Positions 56,782 to 64,000 of a stretch of DNA of 64,000 nucleotides are shown here, one piece after another. This DNA is from Sphingosinicella flava. GTDB taxonomy: Bacteria > Pseudomonadota > Alphaproteobacteria > Sphingomonadales > Sphingomonadaceae. The translations under genes were made by a program, and so were the position numbers. Each line of letters starts with the position of its first letter. The stretch's first letter is position 1. The notes under the pieces are model-generated. The model was not told the DNA's origin. It searched no databases and worked only from the letters and a program-made list of their open reading frames with translations. Location: contig NZ_CP065592.1 in assembly GCF_016025255.1 (NCBI RefSeq), forward strand, positions 165,025 to 229,024. The letters are read 5' to 3'.

Positions 56782-57824
56782 GCCATCAATCTCGAAAGTG
56801 CCTGTGCAGTGAAATCTACCATTGGGACGACGCGCGCATAGTTCAAGCGGGTGGGGCCGATCACGCCCACCACGCCGACCACCCGGCCGTCGCCGCTCCG
56901 GTAAGGCGCGGCGATAACCGACGAGCCCGATAACGCGAAGAGCTTGTTTTCGGACCCAATGAAAATTTTCATGCCTTGTCCGGCGCGTGCGCTGTCGAGG
57001 AGGCGGGCGATTTCCTCCTTGCCTTCCAGCTCGTCCAGAAGCTGACGGACGCGTTCCAGATCGGCGGCGGCGGCCTGGTCGATGAGGTTGGCCTGGCCGC
57101 GCACGATGAGGACCGGGCGGTGGGCGCCGTCTTCCGACCAGAGGGCGAGACCGCGCTGGATCAGTTCCTGCGCGGCGTCGTCGAGGGCGGCCTGCCCCGC
57201 GCGAATTTCCTCGGCGAGACGGGTTTGGGCCTGCGCCAGGGTAAGACCGGCGAGGCGGGCGCTGACATAATTGCCGACTTCACCCAGCTGCGAAGCGGTG
57301 ACGCCGGAGGGCAGATCGATCACCCTATTCTCGACCGAGCCATCATTGCCGACCATGACCGCGAGCGCCTGGGTCGCGGAAAGCTGGACGAAGCCAAGCT
57401 GCCGCAGCACCGGCTCGCGTTTGGGCACCAGCACGATGCCGGCACAGGCGGACAGGCCGGAAAGGGCAGCGGTGGCGGCAGCGAGCGCGTCCTCGATCGG
57501 ACCACGCCCGTGGGTGAGACGCGCTTCGATCTGCGCCTGCTCCTCGGCGCTCGGCTGGGCGGCCTGCATCATGCCGTCGACGAAGAGGCGCAGCCCCGTT
57601 TCGGTCGGAACCCGCCCCGCCGAAGTATGGGGCGCGGCGAGGAGGCCCGCTTCCTCCAGATCTTGCATGACGTTGCGGATCGAGGCGGGGGACAGGTTGA
57701 GCGCGGAAATACGCGAAATGGTCCGCGATCCCACAGGCTGGCCGGAATCAAGATAGCCCTCAACCACCAGCCGGAACACGTCGCGCGCGCGCGCGGTGAG
57801 TTCGGAGACGGGCGGTGTGGTCAT
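56778..57824 (-). CDS. hrcA: Heat-inducible transcription repressor HrcA
   Basis: Repressor of chaperone operons that bind at CIRCE elements, 348 residues. N-terminal winged helix: YLDSGQPVGSRTISRISALNLSPASIRNVM, then LEEAGLLAAPHTSAGRVPTE. The C-terminal GAF-like domain ends with VIGPTRLNYARVVPMVDFTAQALSRLM. No TTAGCACTC-N9-GAGTGCTAA element is visible upstream, so HrcA may act on groESL elsewhere. Divergent from rph; the 345-bp gap carries an unusual repeat array. Confidence 0.96.
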   Translation of the reverse strand: MTTPPVSELTARARDVFRLVVEGYLDSGQPVGSRTISRISALNLSPASIRNVMQDLEEAGLLAAPHTSAGRVPTETGLRLFVDGMMQAAQPSAEEQAQIEARLTHGRGPIEDALAAATAALSGLSACAGIVLVPKREPVLRQLGFVQLSATQALAVMVGNDGSVENRVIDLPSGVTASQLGEVGNYVSARLAGLTLAQAQTRLAEEIRAGQAALDDAAQELIQRGLALWSEDGAHRPVLIVRGQANLIDQAAAADLERVRQLLDELEGKEEIARLLDSARAGQGMKIFIGSENKLFALSGSSVIAAPYRSGDGRVVGVVGVIGPTRLNYARVVPMVDFTAQALSRLMA

Positions 57825-57959
57825 GGGGGTTATTTAGTTGATGCACCTAGGCGTGCAAGCAGCAGGCGGGGACAGGAACCGGGGGCAACCCAATCATCCT
57901 GACCTAACCTCTGAGCCCCTCGAGGATGAGGGCTGCCAGGCAAAGCGAACGCGATCTCA

Positions 57960-57995
57960 CCTTATAAGGGTTCCTTATTAGGAGCTCTTATAAGG
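57960..57995. promoter_or_regulatory. Three CCTTATAAGG-like boxes on a 13-bp period
   Basis: CCTTATAAGG at 57960, CCTTATTAGG at 57973 and TCTTATAAGG at 57986. As plus-strand RNA, 57961-57974 and 57981-57994 form a fully paired 14-bp stem with two G-U wobbles and loop UUAUUA. It is either a protein-binding array or a leader hairpin. Confidence 0.6.
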
Positions 57996-58030
57996 CGATC
58001 CTTGCCCCGGAATGAGGAGGATTGGAGAGG

Positions 58031-58065
58031 GCAATCTTATGGGGGCGGGATCTGCAATCTTATGG
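58031..58065. repeat. 12-bp direct repeat GCAATCTTATGG
   Basis: Two exact copies at 58031-58042 and 58054-58065, 23 bp apart start to start, in the rph leader. Confidence 0.7.
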
Positions 58066-58104
58066 AACCGGACCGCAGAGGGGAGGAAGCTGGCCAGGCC
58101 CAGG

Positions 58105-58122
58105 AACTTTCGCTGGAATGAC
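58105..58122. repeat. Partial palindromic repeat, family B
   Basis: Right half of the B element (CTTTCGCTGGAATGAC and a few bases before it). The matching left half is absent, so this is a decayed or truncated copy upstream of rph. Confidence 0.55.
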
Positions 58123-58169
58123 GGAGAGGGGTTGGGTTAAGGCGCTCCCACACAAACGAAAGGAACCCA

Positions 58170-58886
58170 ATGCGCCCTTCAGGACGCGCGCCCGATCAGA
58201 TGCGGGCCATCTCCATCGAACCCAATTTCACCCGCCATGCCGAGGGCAGCGTGCTGGTGAGCTTTGGCGACACCAAGGTGCTGTGCACCGCGTCGGTCGA
58301 GGAGAAGGTGCCGCCCTTCCTGCGCGGCAAGGGCCAGGGCTGGGTCACGGCGGAATATGGCATGCTGCCGCGGGCGACCCATACGCGCGGGAGCCGGGAG
58401 GCGGCCAAGGGCAAGCAATCGGGCCGGACGCAGGAGATCCAGCGGCTGATCGGCCGGTCGCTCCGCGCGGCGGTGGACCTTCAGAAGCTCGGTGAGCGGC
58501 AGATCACTTTGGATTGCGACGTCATCCAGGCCGATGGCGGCACACGCACCGCGTCCATTTCCGGGGCCTGGGTGGCATTGCGCATCGCGGTCGACAAGCT
58601 GATGGCGCAGGGGCTGATCGCGAACGATCCGATCACGCGGAAGGTCGCGGCGGTTTCCTGCGGCATCCACGACGGAACCGCCGTCCTCGACCTCGATTAT
58701 GATGAGGATTCAACGGCCGGCGCGGACGGCAATTTCGTGCTGACCGACGATAACAACATTATCGAGGCTCAGGTGACGGCCGAAGGCGAATGTTATGACG
58801 AGGAGGGGCTGCTGCGGCTGCTCCGTCTCGCGCGCATCGGCTGCACGGACATCTTCGCGGCTCAGGATAGGGCGACCGGACGCTAA
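58170..58886 (+). CDS. rph: Ribonuclease PH
   Basis: Phosphorolytic 3'-5' exonuclease that trims tRNA ends, 238 residues. [12 protein letters not shown] is the usual start. [22 protein letters not shown] carries the phosphate- and RNA-binding region, and [23 protein letters not shown] the active site. AAAGGA precedes the ATG. In many Alphaproteobacteria rph is followed directly by rdgB; here a YcxB-like gene lies between. Confidence 0.97.
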   Translation: MRPSGRAPDQMRAISIEPNFTRHAEGSVLVSFGDTKVLCTASVEEKVPPFLRGKGQGWVTAEYGMLPRATHTRGSREAAKGKQSGRTQEIQRLIGRSLRAAVDLQKLGERQITLDCDVIQADGGTRTASISGAWVALRIAVDKLMAQGLIANDPITRKVAAVSCGIHDGTAVLDLDYDEDSTAGADGNFVLTDDNNIIEAQVTAEGECYDEEGLLRLLRLARIGCTDIFAAQDRATGR

Positions 58887-58888
58887 AG

Positions 58889-59392
58889 GTGGATCAGGAA
58901 AAATACGCGCTCTCAATCGAAGACTATGTCGCGTATAATCAACGCCGTTGTGTGCGTGGCCTCCTCATCGGCCTTATCTTTGCTGTTGTGATTGCGGCGG
59001 TCTTTTCGCTCTTGGGCGGACAGGGCGGTCTTTTTTCAGGGCTTTGCGGTTTGGGTGCCGGACTGTTGCTTGCCGCGACGATATTCTTCCTTGTTATCCC
59101 TCATTCTGCGCGAAGCATCTATCGTGAGCAGCGCTCAATGCGGGAAGAGCGTGTGATGACGGTCACGCGCGATGGCATCGAGCTGGTTCAACAATCGGGT
59201 TCCTATCGCTCTTCGTGGAAGGACTTCATCATGTGGGATGAAACGCCTCGTCTGATCGTCCTTTATGCGAATCGGGCTATTTTCATCCCCATTGTGAAAG
59301 CATCAATAAGCGATCAAACGATCCACGCGATCAAGGGTCATCTTGTCCACTCAGGATTGCCAAAACCATTGAGAAGAAGACCGCGCAAATGA
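58889..59392 (+). CDS. YcxB-like membrane protein
   Basis: A 167-residue protein starting with GTG. A short soluble N-terminus ([13 protein letters not shown]), two close helices ([19 protein letters not shown] and [18 protein letters not shown]), then a C-terminal beta-rich domain with [20 protein letters not shown] and [12 protein letters not shown]. This matches the layout of the YcxB-like family, whose role is unknown. GC is lower than in the flanking genes. It begins 2 bp after rph and overlaps rdgB by four bases, so it has been fitted into the operon. Confidence 0.78.
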   Translation: MDQEKYALSIEDYVAYNQRRCVRGLLIGLIFAVVIAAVFSLLGGQGGLFSGLCGLGAGLLLAATIFFLVIPHSARSIYREQRSMREERVMTVTRDGIELVQQSGSYRSSWKDFIMWDETPRLIVLYANRAIFIPIVKASISDQTIHAIKGHLVHSGLPKPLRRRPRK

Positions 59393-60045
59393 GAAAATTA
59401 GAACCTGGCCGGCTGATCATCGCCAGCCACAATCAGGGCAAGATTCGAGAGATTGCCGCATTGCTCGGCCCTTATGGGATCGAGCCGGTGTCAGCGGCGG
59501 AGCTCGACCTGCCCGAGCCGGAGGAGACGGGCAATACGTTCATCGACAATGCTGAGCTCAAGGCGCGGGCGTCGGCGGACCTCTCCGGCCTTCCCGCGCT
59601 TGCCGACGATAGCGGCCTATGCGTCGACGCGCTGGACGGCCAGCCCGGCATCTATTCGGCGCGCTGGGCGGAGCTTCCCTGGTCGGAACGCGCCGTCGAT
59701 CCGGCGGCGGACGCGGGCGAAGTGAAGGTCGAGCGCGATTTCTCTTACGCCATGCAACGCGTGCACGATGAACTGCTCGCCAAGGGGCCGGAGGCGGGAC
59801 GCGACGCCCATTTCGTCTGCGCCTTGTCGGTCTGCTGGCCGGACGGGCATATCGAGAGCTTCGAGGGGCGCGTGGACGGCACCCTGGTCTGGCCGCCGCG
59901 CGGGGACAGGGGTTTTGGTTACGACCCGATGTTCCAGCCCATTGGCCGCAAAGAGACGTTCGGGGAAATGGACCCCGGTGAAAAGCATGGAATGAGCCAT
60001 CGCGCGGATGCTTTTCGGAAGCTGGTGGAAGCGCTGATCGGATGA
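59389..60045 (+). CDS. rdgB: Non-canonical purine NTP pyrophosphatase (RdgB/HAM1)
   Basis: Removes dITP, XTP and similar from the nucleotide pool, 218 residues. Motifs: [13 protein letters not shown] at the N-terminus, [23 protein letters not shown], and [10 protein letters not shown] with HRADAFRKL at the end. It is coupled to the preceding YcxB-like gene and to hemW (ATGA at 60042-60045). Confidence 0.96.
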   Translation: MRKLEPGRLIIASHNQGKIREIAALLGPYGIEPVSAAELDLPEPEETGNTFIDNAELKARASADLSGLPALADDSGLCVDALDGQPGIYSARWAELPWSERAVDPAADAGEVKVERDFSYAMQRVHDELLAKGPEAGRDAHFVCALSVCWPDGHIESFEGRVDGTLVWPPRGDRGFGYDPMFQPIGRKETFGEMDPGEKHGMSHRADAFRKLVEALIG

Positions 60046-61232
60046 ACATGGTTCCCGAGCACGTCATTCCAGCTTTCGCTGGAATGACGGCGTTAGAGGA
60101 CAAAGCGAGCTTGGCCCTCTACGTCCATTGGCCGTTCTGCGTTTCGAAATGCCCTTATTGCGATTTCAACTCCCATGTCCGCGATGGAGTGGACCAGGCG
60201 TTGTGGCGGGACGCTTTGCTCGCCGATCTCGCTTATGAGGCCGCACAGCTTCCCGGGCGGACGTTGACCTCCATCTTCTTCGGGGGCGGGACGCCCTCGC
60301 TGATGCCGCCGGAAACGGTGGCGGCGATCCTGGGGGCGGCGGAGCGGCATTGGGGTTTCGCGCCCGGCATCGAGATCACGCTGGAGGCCAATCCTTCCTC
60401 GGTCGAAGCGGCGCGGTTCGCGGATCTTGCGGCTGCGGGGGTGAATCGCGTTTCCCTTGGCCTTCAGTCCCTGGACGACAAGGCCCTGCGCTTCCTCGGC
60501 CGCGCTCACGACGTTGCCGAAGGGCTGGGCGCACTGGAGACCGCAGGGCGGCATTTCGGGCGGGTGAGCTTCGACCTTATCTACGCTTTGCCGGGGCAGA
60601 GCGAGGGGGCATGGGAAGCGGAGCTGGCCCGCGCACTGTCGTTCGGCACCGGGCATCTCTCGCTCTATCAGCTCACCATCGAACCGGGCACGCGCTTCGC
60701 CACGCTCGCCGCCAAGGGCGACCTCACGCCCAAGGATGCCGACGAGGCGGCTGGATTTTACGAATTGACTCAGGACATGACGGCGGCGGCGGGGCTCCCG
60801 GCCTATGAAATCTCCAACCATGCCCGGCCGGGCGAGGAGAGCCGCCACAACCTGACCTATTGGCGCTACGGCACCTATGCAGGGATCGGCCCGGGCGCGC
60901 ACGGGCGAAGGGGCGGCCTGGCGACGCAGCGGCACAGGAAGCCCGAAAACTGGCTGGCGGCGATCGGGCGAAACGGTCATGGCATCCAAGAGGAAATGGC
61001 CTTAACGCCCGCCGATCGCGCGATGGAGGCCATGCTGATGGGATTGCGTCTGCGCGAAGGCGTAGACCTGGCGCGCATCTCGAAAATGACTGCGCTGGAA
61101 ATAAGCGAGTTTGTCAGCATCAATGCTGTCGAGCGGTTGGAGCAACAGGGGTTGGTGGCTTCCCAATCCCGCTTGAAAGTCAAAAAACCTATACTCCTTG
61201 ATGGAATACTGGCCGAACTTGTCTCAATATGA
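60042..61232 (+). CDS. hemW: Radical SAM heme chaperone HemW
   Basis: Heme-binding radical SAM protein that supplies heme to respiratory proteins, 396 residues. Cluster ligands Cys33, Cys37 and Cys40 lie in CVSKCPYC, followed by [10 protein letters not shown] and [12 protein letters not shown]. The C-terminal wHTH-like region ends the protein. The N-terminus is odd: about nine codons are encoded by a 26-bp palindromic repeat (60063-60088), giving VIPAFAGMT before the conserved [12 protein letters not shown] 60042 is coupled to rdgB; ATG 60084 would exclude the repeat-derived peptide. Lack of CxxxCxxC error excludes oxygen-independent HemN. Confidence 0.93.
   Translation: MNMVPEHVIPAFAGMTALEDKASLALYVHWPFCVSKCPYCDFNSHVRDGVDQALWRDALLADLAYEAAQLPGRTLTSIFFGGGTPSLMPPETVAAILGAAERHWGFAPGIEITLEANPSSVEAARFADLAAAGVNRVSLGLQSLDDKALRFLGRAHDVAEGLGALETAGRHFGRVSFDLIYALPGQSEGAWEAELARALSFGTGHLSLYQLTIEPGTRFATLAAKGDLTPKDADEAAGFYELTQDMTAAAGLPAYEISNHARPGEESRHNLTYWRYGTYAGIGPGAHGRRGGLATQRHRKPENWLAAIGRNGHGIQEEMALTPADRAMEAMLMGLRLREGVDLARISKMTALEISEFVSINAVERLEQQGLVASQSRLKVKKPILLDGILAELVSI
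60063..60088. repeat. Palindromic repeat, family B, inside the hemW 5' end
   Basis: GTCATTCCAG-CTTTCG-CTGGAATGAC, ten-base perfect arms with a six-base loop. It matches the ends of the full copy at 52012-52089. Confidence 0.9.
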
Positions 61233-61298
61233 GGCGAAATATGGTTGAGGCCTAGTGACGAACTTGAGTTAATATTTTCATAATGATAGTCGCCGCCC

Positions 61299-61319
61299 AA
61301 CTCTCGGGGGAGAGTTTTT
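61299..61319 (+). terminator. Possible intrinsic terminator or leader hairpin before the adhesin gene
   Basis: AACTCTC-GGGG-GAGAGTT followed by TTT, ending 12 bases before the adhesin ATG. It could terminate the hemW transcript or, if the promoter lies upstream, fold in the adhesin leader. A weak CATAAT (-10-like) lies upstream at about 61279-61284. Confidence 0.55.
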
Positions 61320-61331
61320 GGGGGGCGTTTC

Positions 61332-64000
61332 ATGACCAAGCCTATTTCCGGGCGCGCGTTTTTATGCGCGTCTGTTGCTGCGACAGCATTGATGCTGGCG
61401 CCCGATCCGGTATCAGCGCAAGGTGTGACGTGCAGCGCGGGAACCGCGACCTCGTCCACGGCAACGGCATGCGGCCAAAACGCGCTCGCGACAGGTTCGG
61501 GCAGCGTCTCGATCGGCAGTCAATCAAGCGCTATTGATGGGCCGGCCGTAGCCATTGGCGAAGACGCCGATAGCTCCAACACCGGCATCGCGATCGGTTC
61601 GGTTGCAAAGGCATTGAATCTTGGCGCCGTCGCCGTCGGCGCGAATGCGAGTGCCTCCGCCAATTACGCTTTGTCCATGGGAGATAGTTCCACAGCCTCG
61701 GCACTTGGAGCCGTCGCCCTTGGGCGCAGCGCTACCGCATCGGGCTTGCACGCATCGGCAACCGGGCAGGAAGCAACCGCCACGGGCGACCAAAGCCATG
61801 CTTTAGGATATCGGGCAAGAGCCATCAATACAGGCGCGCTGGCGGTCGGCAATGATGCCCAGGCAAGCGGCGCCACGTCCACGGCGATTGGCCAAGGCGC
61901 CGTGGCGTCGGGTACGAATAGCGTGGCATTAGGAACGAATACGAATGCGAGCGGCCTAAACGCGATCGTAATCGGCAGGGGCAGCAGCGCGGCGTTCGAG
62001 CGGGGTATCGCGGTGGGGGACGGCGCGACCTCGGGCGGTGTGGCCAGTATCGCCATAGGTCAAAATTCCATAAGTGGCACGGGCAGCTCCATCGCTTTTG
62101 GTGCGAGTGCGCAGGCGACCGGTACCAGCAGCCTCGCGGTCGGTTATCTGACGAAATCCGAAGGTGCTGGCGCGGTGTCCGTCGGCTCCCTTACAAACGC
62201 TTCAGGCGGTGGATCGATAGCGTTTGGCGTTGGTGCCAATGCGACGGGCGCAGCTTCTGTATCGTTGGGTAGCAATACGGTAGCCAGCTCAAGTTCCGTT
62301 GCCGTGGGTCGTGCTGCCCAAGCAACAGCGGTGGATAGTGTCGGCTTGGGCGTGAATGCCGTAGGAAATCAGTTTCGCGCGACAGCGGTGGGCGCGACTG
62401 TGACTGCAAGCGGGGACCGGAGTACCTCTGTCGGGAACAACAGCATTGCTAGCGGCATAAGAAGTGGAACTTTTGGGGCGGATAGCACCGCCACAGGCGC
62501 TCAAAGTCTCGCCCTGGGCAATATCGCCTCTGCCGATGGGGTCAATTCCATTGCGGTCGGATCGAATGCGCAATCGTCGGGGGCGAACAGTGTCGCGCTT
62601 GGGCGAAATGCCGCCGCCGCCGCCGCATCCGGCATTTCGATCGGATCCTATGCGGCAATGACGTCGGCCGATACCGGTGCGATCGCAATCGGATCCTGGA
62701 TCGATGCCAACAATAATGGTCAAAGAGACGCGGGTGAATATACGTCGGTCAGCGGCGCCAATGCCATGGCCTTGGGCACAGGCGCCAGTGCCAGCGCGGC
62801 GGGCAGCGTAGCCATTGGCAGCGGATCGGTCGCAAGCCAGGCCAATACCGTTTCTGTCGGCCGCAGCGGCGGTGAGCGCCAGATTGTGAACGTCGCCGCC
62901 GGCACCGTGGGTGCAAGCAGCACCGATGCCGTGAACGGAAGCCAACTTTACACCACCAATCAGAATGTCGCCACTGCCGTGACGCGGATAGGTGCAGTGG
63001 AAAGCGGCCTTTCTACAACCAATGGAAATCTCGACACCGAGAGGTTGCGCGTCAATGCGCTAACAAGCGGTTTGGCGACGACCAACGGCAATGTCAGCAG
63101 CCTCGGGACACGGGTTGGGACGGTGGAAACCGACCTTAGCGGCGCGGTGACGCGCATTGGGGGGGTTGAGAGCGGTCTGGCGACAACCAACCAGAACGTT
63201 TCCACCATTGGAACAAGGGTTGGGAATGTTGAAACCGGCCTGTCAACGACCAACCAGAATGTCACCGCCATGGGAACGCGAATTGGCACGGTGGAGACTG
63301 GCCTTAGCGGGGCCGTGACGCGAATTGGCGGGGTTGAAAGCGGTCTGGCGACGACCAACGGCAATGTCAGCAGCCTCGGGACACGGGTTGGGACGGTGGA
63401 AACCGACCTTAGCGGCGCGGTGACGCGCATTGGGGGGGTTGAGAGCGGTCTGGCGACAACCAACCAGAATGTCACCACCATTGGAACAAGGGTTGGGAAT
63501 GTTGAAACCGGCCTGTCAACGACCAATCAGAATGTCACCATCATGGGAACGCGGATTGGCACGGTGGAGACTGGCCTTAGCGGGGCCGTGACGCGGATTG
63601 GCGGGGTTGAGAGCGGTCTCGCCACGGCGCAGGCTAATCTTGCCGCCACACAAGTTAGCCTTGCAGCCGCTGAGACTCGGATCGGCACGGTGGAGACGAA
63701 CCTCACGACAACTCAAGGTAATCTTGCTGCTGCGGTGACCCGGATCGGTGCAATCGAGAGCAGCATTACGAATACTCAGAATGCTGTTACAGGGGCGCAA
63801 AACACGGCTAATGCCGCCCAAAGCGCTGCCGCTGCCGCTCAAAGCACCGCGAATACCGCGCAGTCGACGGCTGCCGCCGCACAGACCGCGGCCAGCACGG
63901 CGCAGACAACAGCGACGGCGGCTCAAACAGCGGCCACGGCGGCGCAGGGCACGGCTGACACGGCTTTGGGCCGGGCCGATACAGCCTTGACCCAGGCGGG
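61332..64000 (+). CDS. Trimeric autotransporter adhesin (YadA-like), 3' end outside window
   Basis: Surface adhesin of the type Vc secretion class; 889 codons are visible and the frame is open to the window end. A signal peptide (about 1-30, ending PVSAQG) precedes a long head (about 35-515) of YadA-type 14-15-residue repeats such as GAVALGRSATASG, NTGALAVGNDAQASG and NSVALG. A neck follows (near 517-545: NVAAGTVGASSTDAVNGSQLY). The stalk has repeated TRIGTVETGLS and GLATTNQNV units, then an Ala/Gln/Thr-rich coiled coil. The barrel anchor should lie downstream. Domain order is diagnostic. Confidence 0.92.
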   Translation, partial: MTKPISGRAFLCASVAATALMLAPDPVSAQGVTCSAGTATSSTATACGQNALATGSGSVSIGSQSSAIDGPAVAIGEDADSSNTGIAIGSVAKALNLGAVAVGANASASANYALSMGDSSTASALGAVALGRSATASGLHASATGQEATATGDQSHALGYRARAINTGALAVGNDAQASGATSTAIGQGAVASGTNSVALGTNTNASGLNAIVIGRGSSAAFERGIAVGDGATSGGVASIAIGQNSISGTGSSIAFGASAQATGTSSLAVGYLTKSEGAGAVSVGSLTNASGGGSIAFGVGANATGAASVSLGSNTVASSSSVAVGRAAQATAVDSVGLGVNAVGNQFRATAVGATVTASGDRSTSVGNNSIASGIRSGTFGADSTATGAQSLALGNIASADGVNSIAVGSNAQSSGANSVALGRNAAAAAASGISIGSYAAMTSADTGAIAIGSWIDANNNGQRDAGEYTSVSGANAMALGTGASASAAGSVAIGSGSVASQANTVSVGRSGGERQIVNVAAGTVGASSTDAVNGSQLYTTNQNVATAVTRIGAVESGLSTTNGNLDTERLRVNALTSGLATTNGNVSSLGTRVGTVETDLSGAVTRIGGVESGLATTNQNVSTIGTRVGNVETGLSTTNQNVTAMGTRIGTVETGLSGAVTRIGGVESGLATTNGNVSSLGTRVGTVETDLSGAVTRIGGVESGLATTNQNVTTIGTRVGNVETGLSTTNQNVTIMGTRIGTVETGLSGAVTRIGGVESGLATAQANLAATQVSLAAAETRIGTVETNLTTTQGNLAAAVTRIGAIESSITNTQNAVTGAQNTANAAQSAAAAAQSTANTAQSTAAAAQTAASTAQTTATAAQTAATAAQGTADTALGRADTALTQA
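63075..63620 (+). repeat. 273-bp tandem duplication in the adhesin stalk
   Basis: Copies at 63075-63347 and 63348-63620 (91 residues each) differ at about ten positions by eye, mostly synonymous. Each contains shorter internal repeats of the GLxTTNxNV and TRxGxVE type. Confidence 0.9.

Larger units (their letters stand above)
57825..58169. other. 345-bp gene-free region between hrcA and rph
   Basis: Contains three 13-bp-spaced CCTTATAAGG-like boxes (57960-57995), a 12-bp direct repeat (58031-58042 and 58054-58065) and half of a family B palindromic repeat (58105-58122). No gene or CIRCE element is seen. Confidence 0.7.

Noticed and set aside
57825..57960. CIRCE operator or sigma-32 promoter for hrcA
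   Set aside because: No TTAGCACTC-N9-GAGTGCTAA match; a CTTG-N17-ACTAAAT combination exists but fits the heat-shock consensus poorly.
62960..63526. Antisense frame rich in VSTVPTRVP repeats opposite the adhesin stalk
   Set aside because: It is the reverse complement of the tandem repeats in the true adhesin frame, which alone has a signal peptide and family domains.

Overview
The window is a GC-rich chromosomal segment from an alphaproteobacterium, most likely Sphingomonadales. The evidence is the aroA-cmk-rpsA block, the hrcA-grpE / rph-rdgB-hemW block, an FYDLN-acid protein beside tRNA-Ala, a DUF2794 protein after a CysE-type acetyltransferase, PhaR, CpaF, several large TonB-dependent receptors, and a possible EcfG-type promoter. 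No phage, plasmid, IS transposase or CRISPR array is visible. Assignments rest on motifs, gene order and memory of families; no database search was run.

Layout. 1-4.3 kb: rpsA (cut by the window start), cmk, aroA, an FYDLN-acid protein and tRNA-Ala(GGC). 4.4-8.7 kb: a TonB-dependent receptor, an LplT-like MFS protein and pgsA. 8.7-14.3 kb: a double retropepsin-fold protein, the peroxide-defence group ahpC-ahpF with convergent oxyR, then a CysE-like acetyltransferase and a DUF2794 protein. 14.3-24 kb: a membrane protein, a secreted small protein, the complete phosphate regulon phoR-pstS-pstC-pstA-pstB-phoU-phoB, and gph. 24-30.8 kb: glmU, glmS, a CsaA-like protein, a GFA-fold protein, an MHS-family symporter and alr. 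30.5-33.9 kb: a segment of clearly lower GC holding the 3' part of alr and a 962-residue TonB-dependent receptor. 34-42.2 kb: phaR, a secreted methyltransferase, cpaF and the F1 ATP synthase operon atpHAGDC. 42.6-48.6 kb: ada, DUF1203 and DUF2171 proteins, priA, and a glycine-zipper lipoprotein followed by an L,D-transpeptidase. 48.9-52 kb: a three-gene cluster of processive-type glycosyltransferase, small membrane protein and outer-membrane barrel. 52-61.2 kb: an MFS transporter, a DUF4197 gene broken by an amber codon, a transaldolase, a lipoprotein, grpE-hrcA, rph, a YcxB-like protein, rdgB and hemW. 61.3-64 kb: a trimeric autotransporter adhesin that runs off the end.

How the genes fit together. 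The phosphate genes form one co-oriented cluster with a triple 11-bp Pho box before pstS. ahpC and oxyR share an upstream palindromic motif, consistent with OxyR control. The glycine-zipper lipoprotein and L,D-transpeptidase probably share one promoter of the GGAAC-N16-CGTT type used by alphaproteobacterial general-stress sigma factors. The glycosyltransferase, membrane protein and barrel genes look like a minimal synthase-dependent exopolysaccharide export system. This is the best candidate here for an undescribed machine.

Other structure. At least a dozen small palindromic repeats of five sequence families sit between genes, often inside operons, and one lies within the hemW reading frame. 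Three 10-bp CCTTATAAGG-like boxes with an exact 13-bp period lie between hrcA and rph. The adhesin stalk contains a recent 273-bp tandem duplication.
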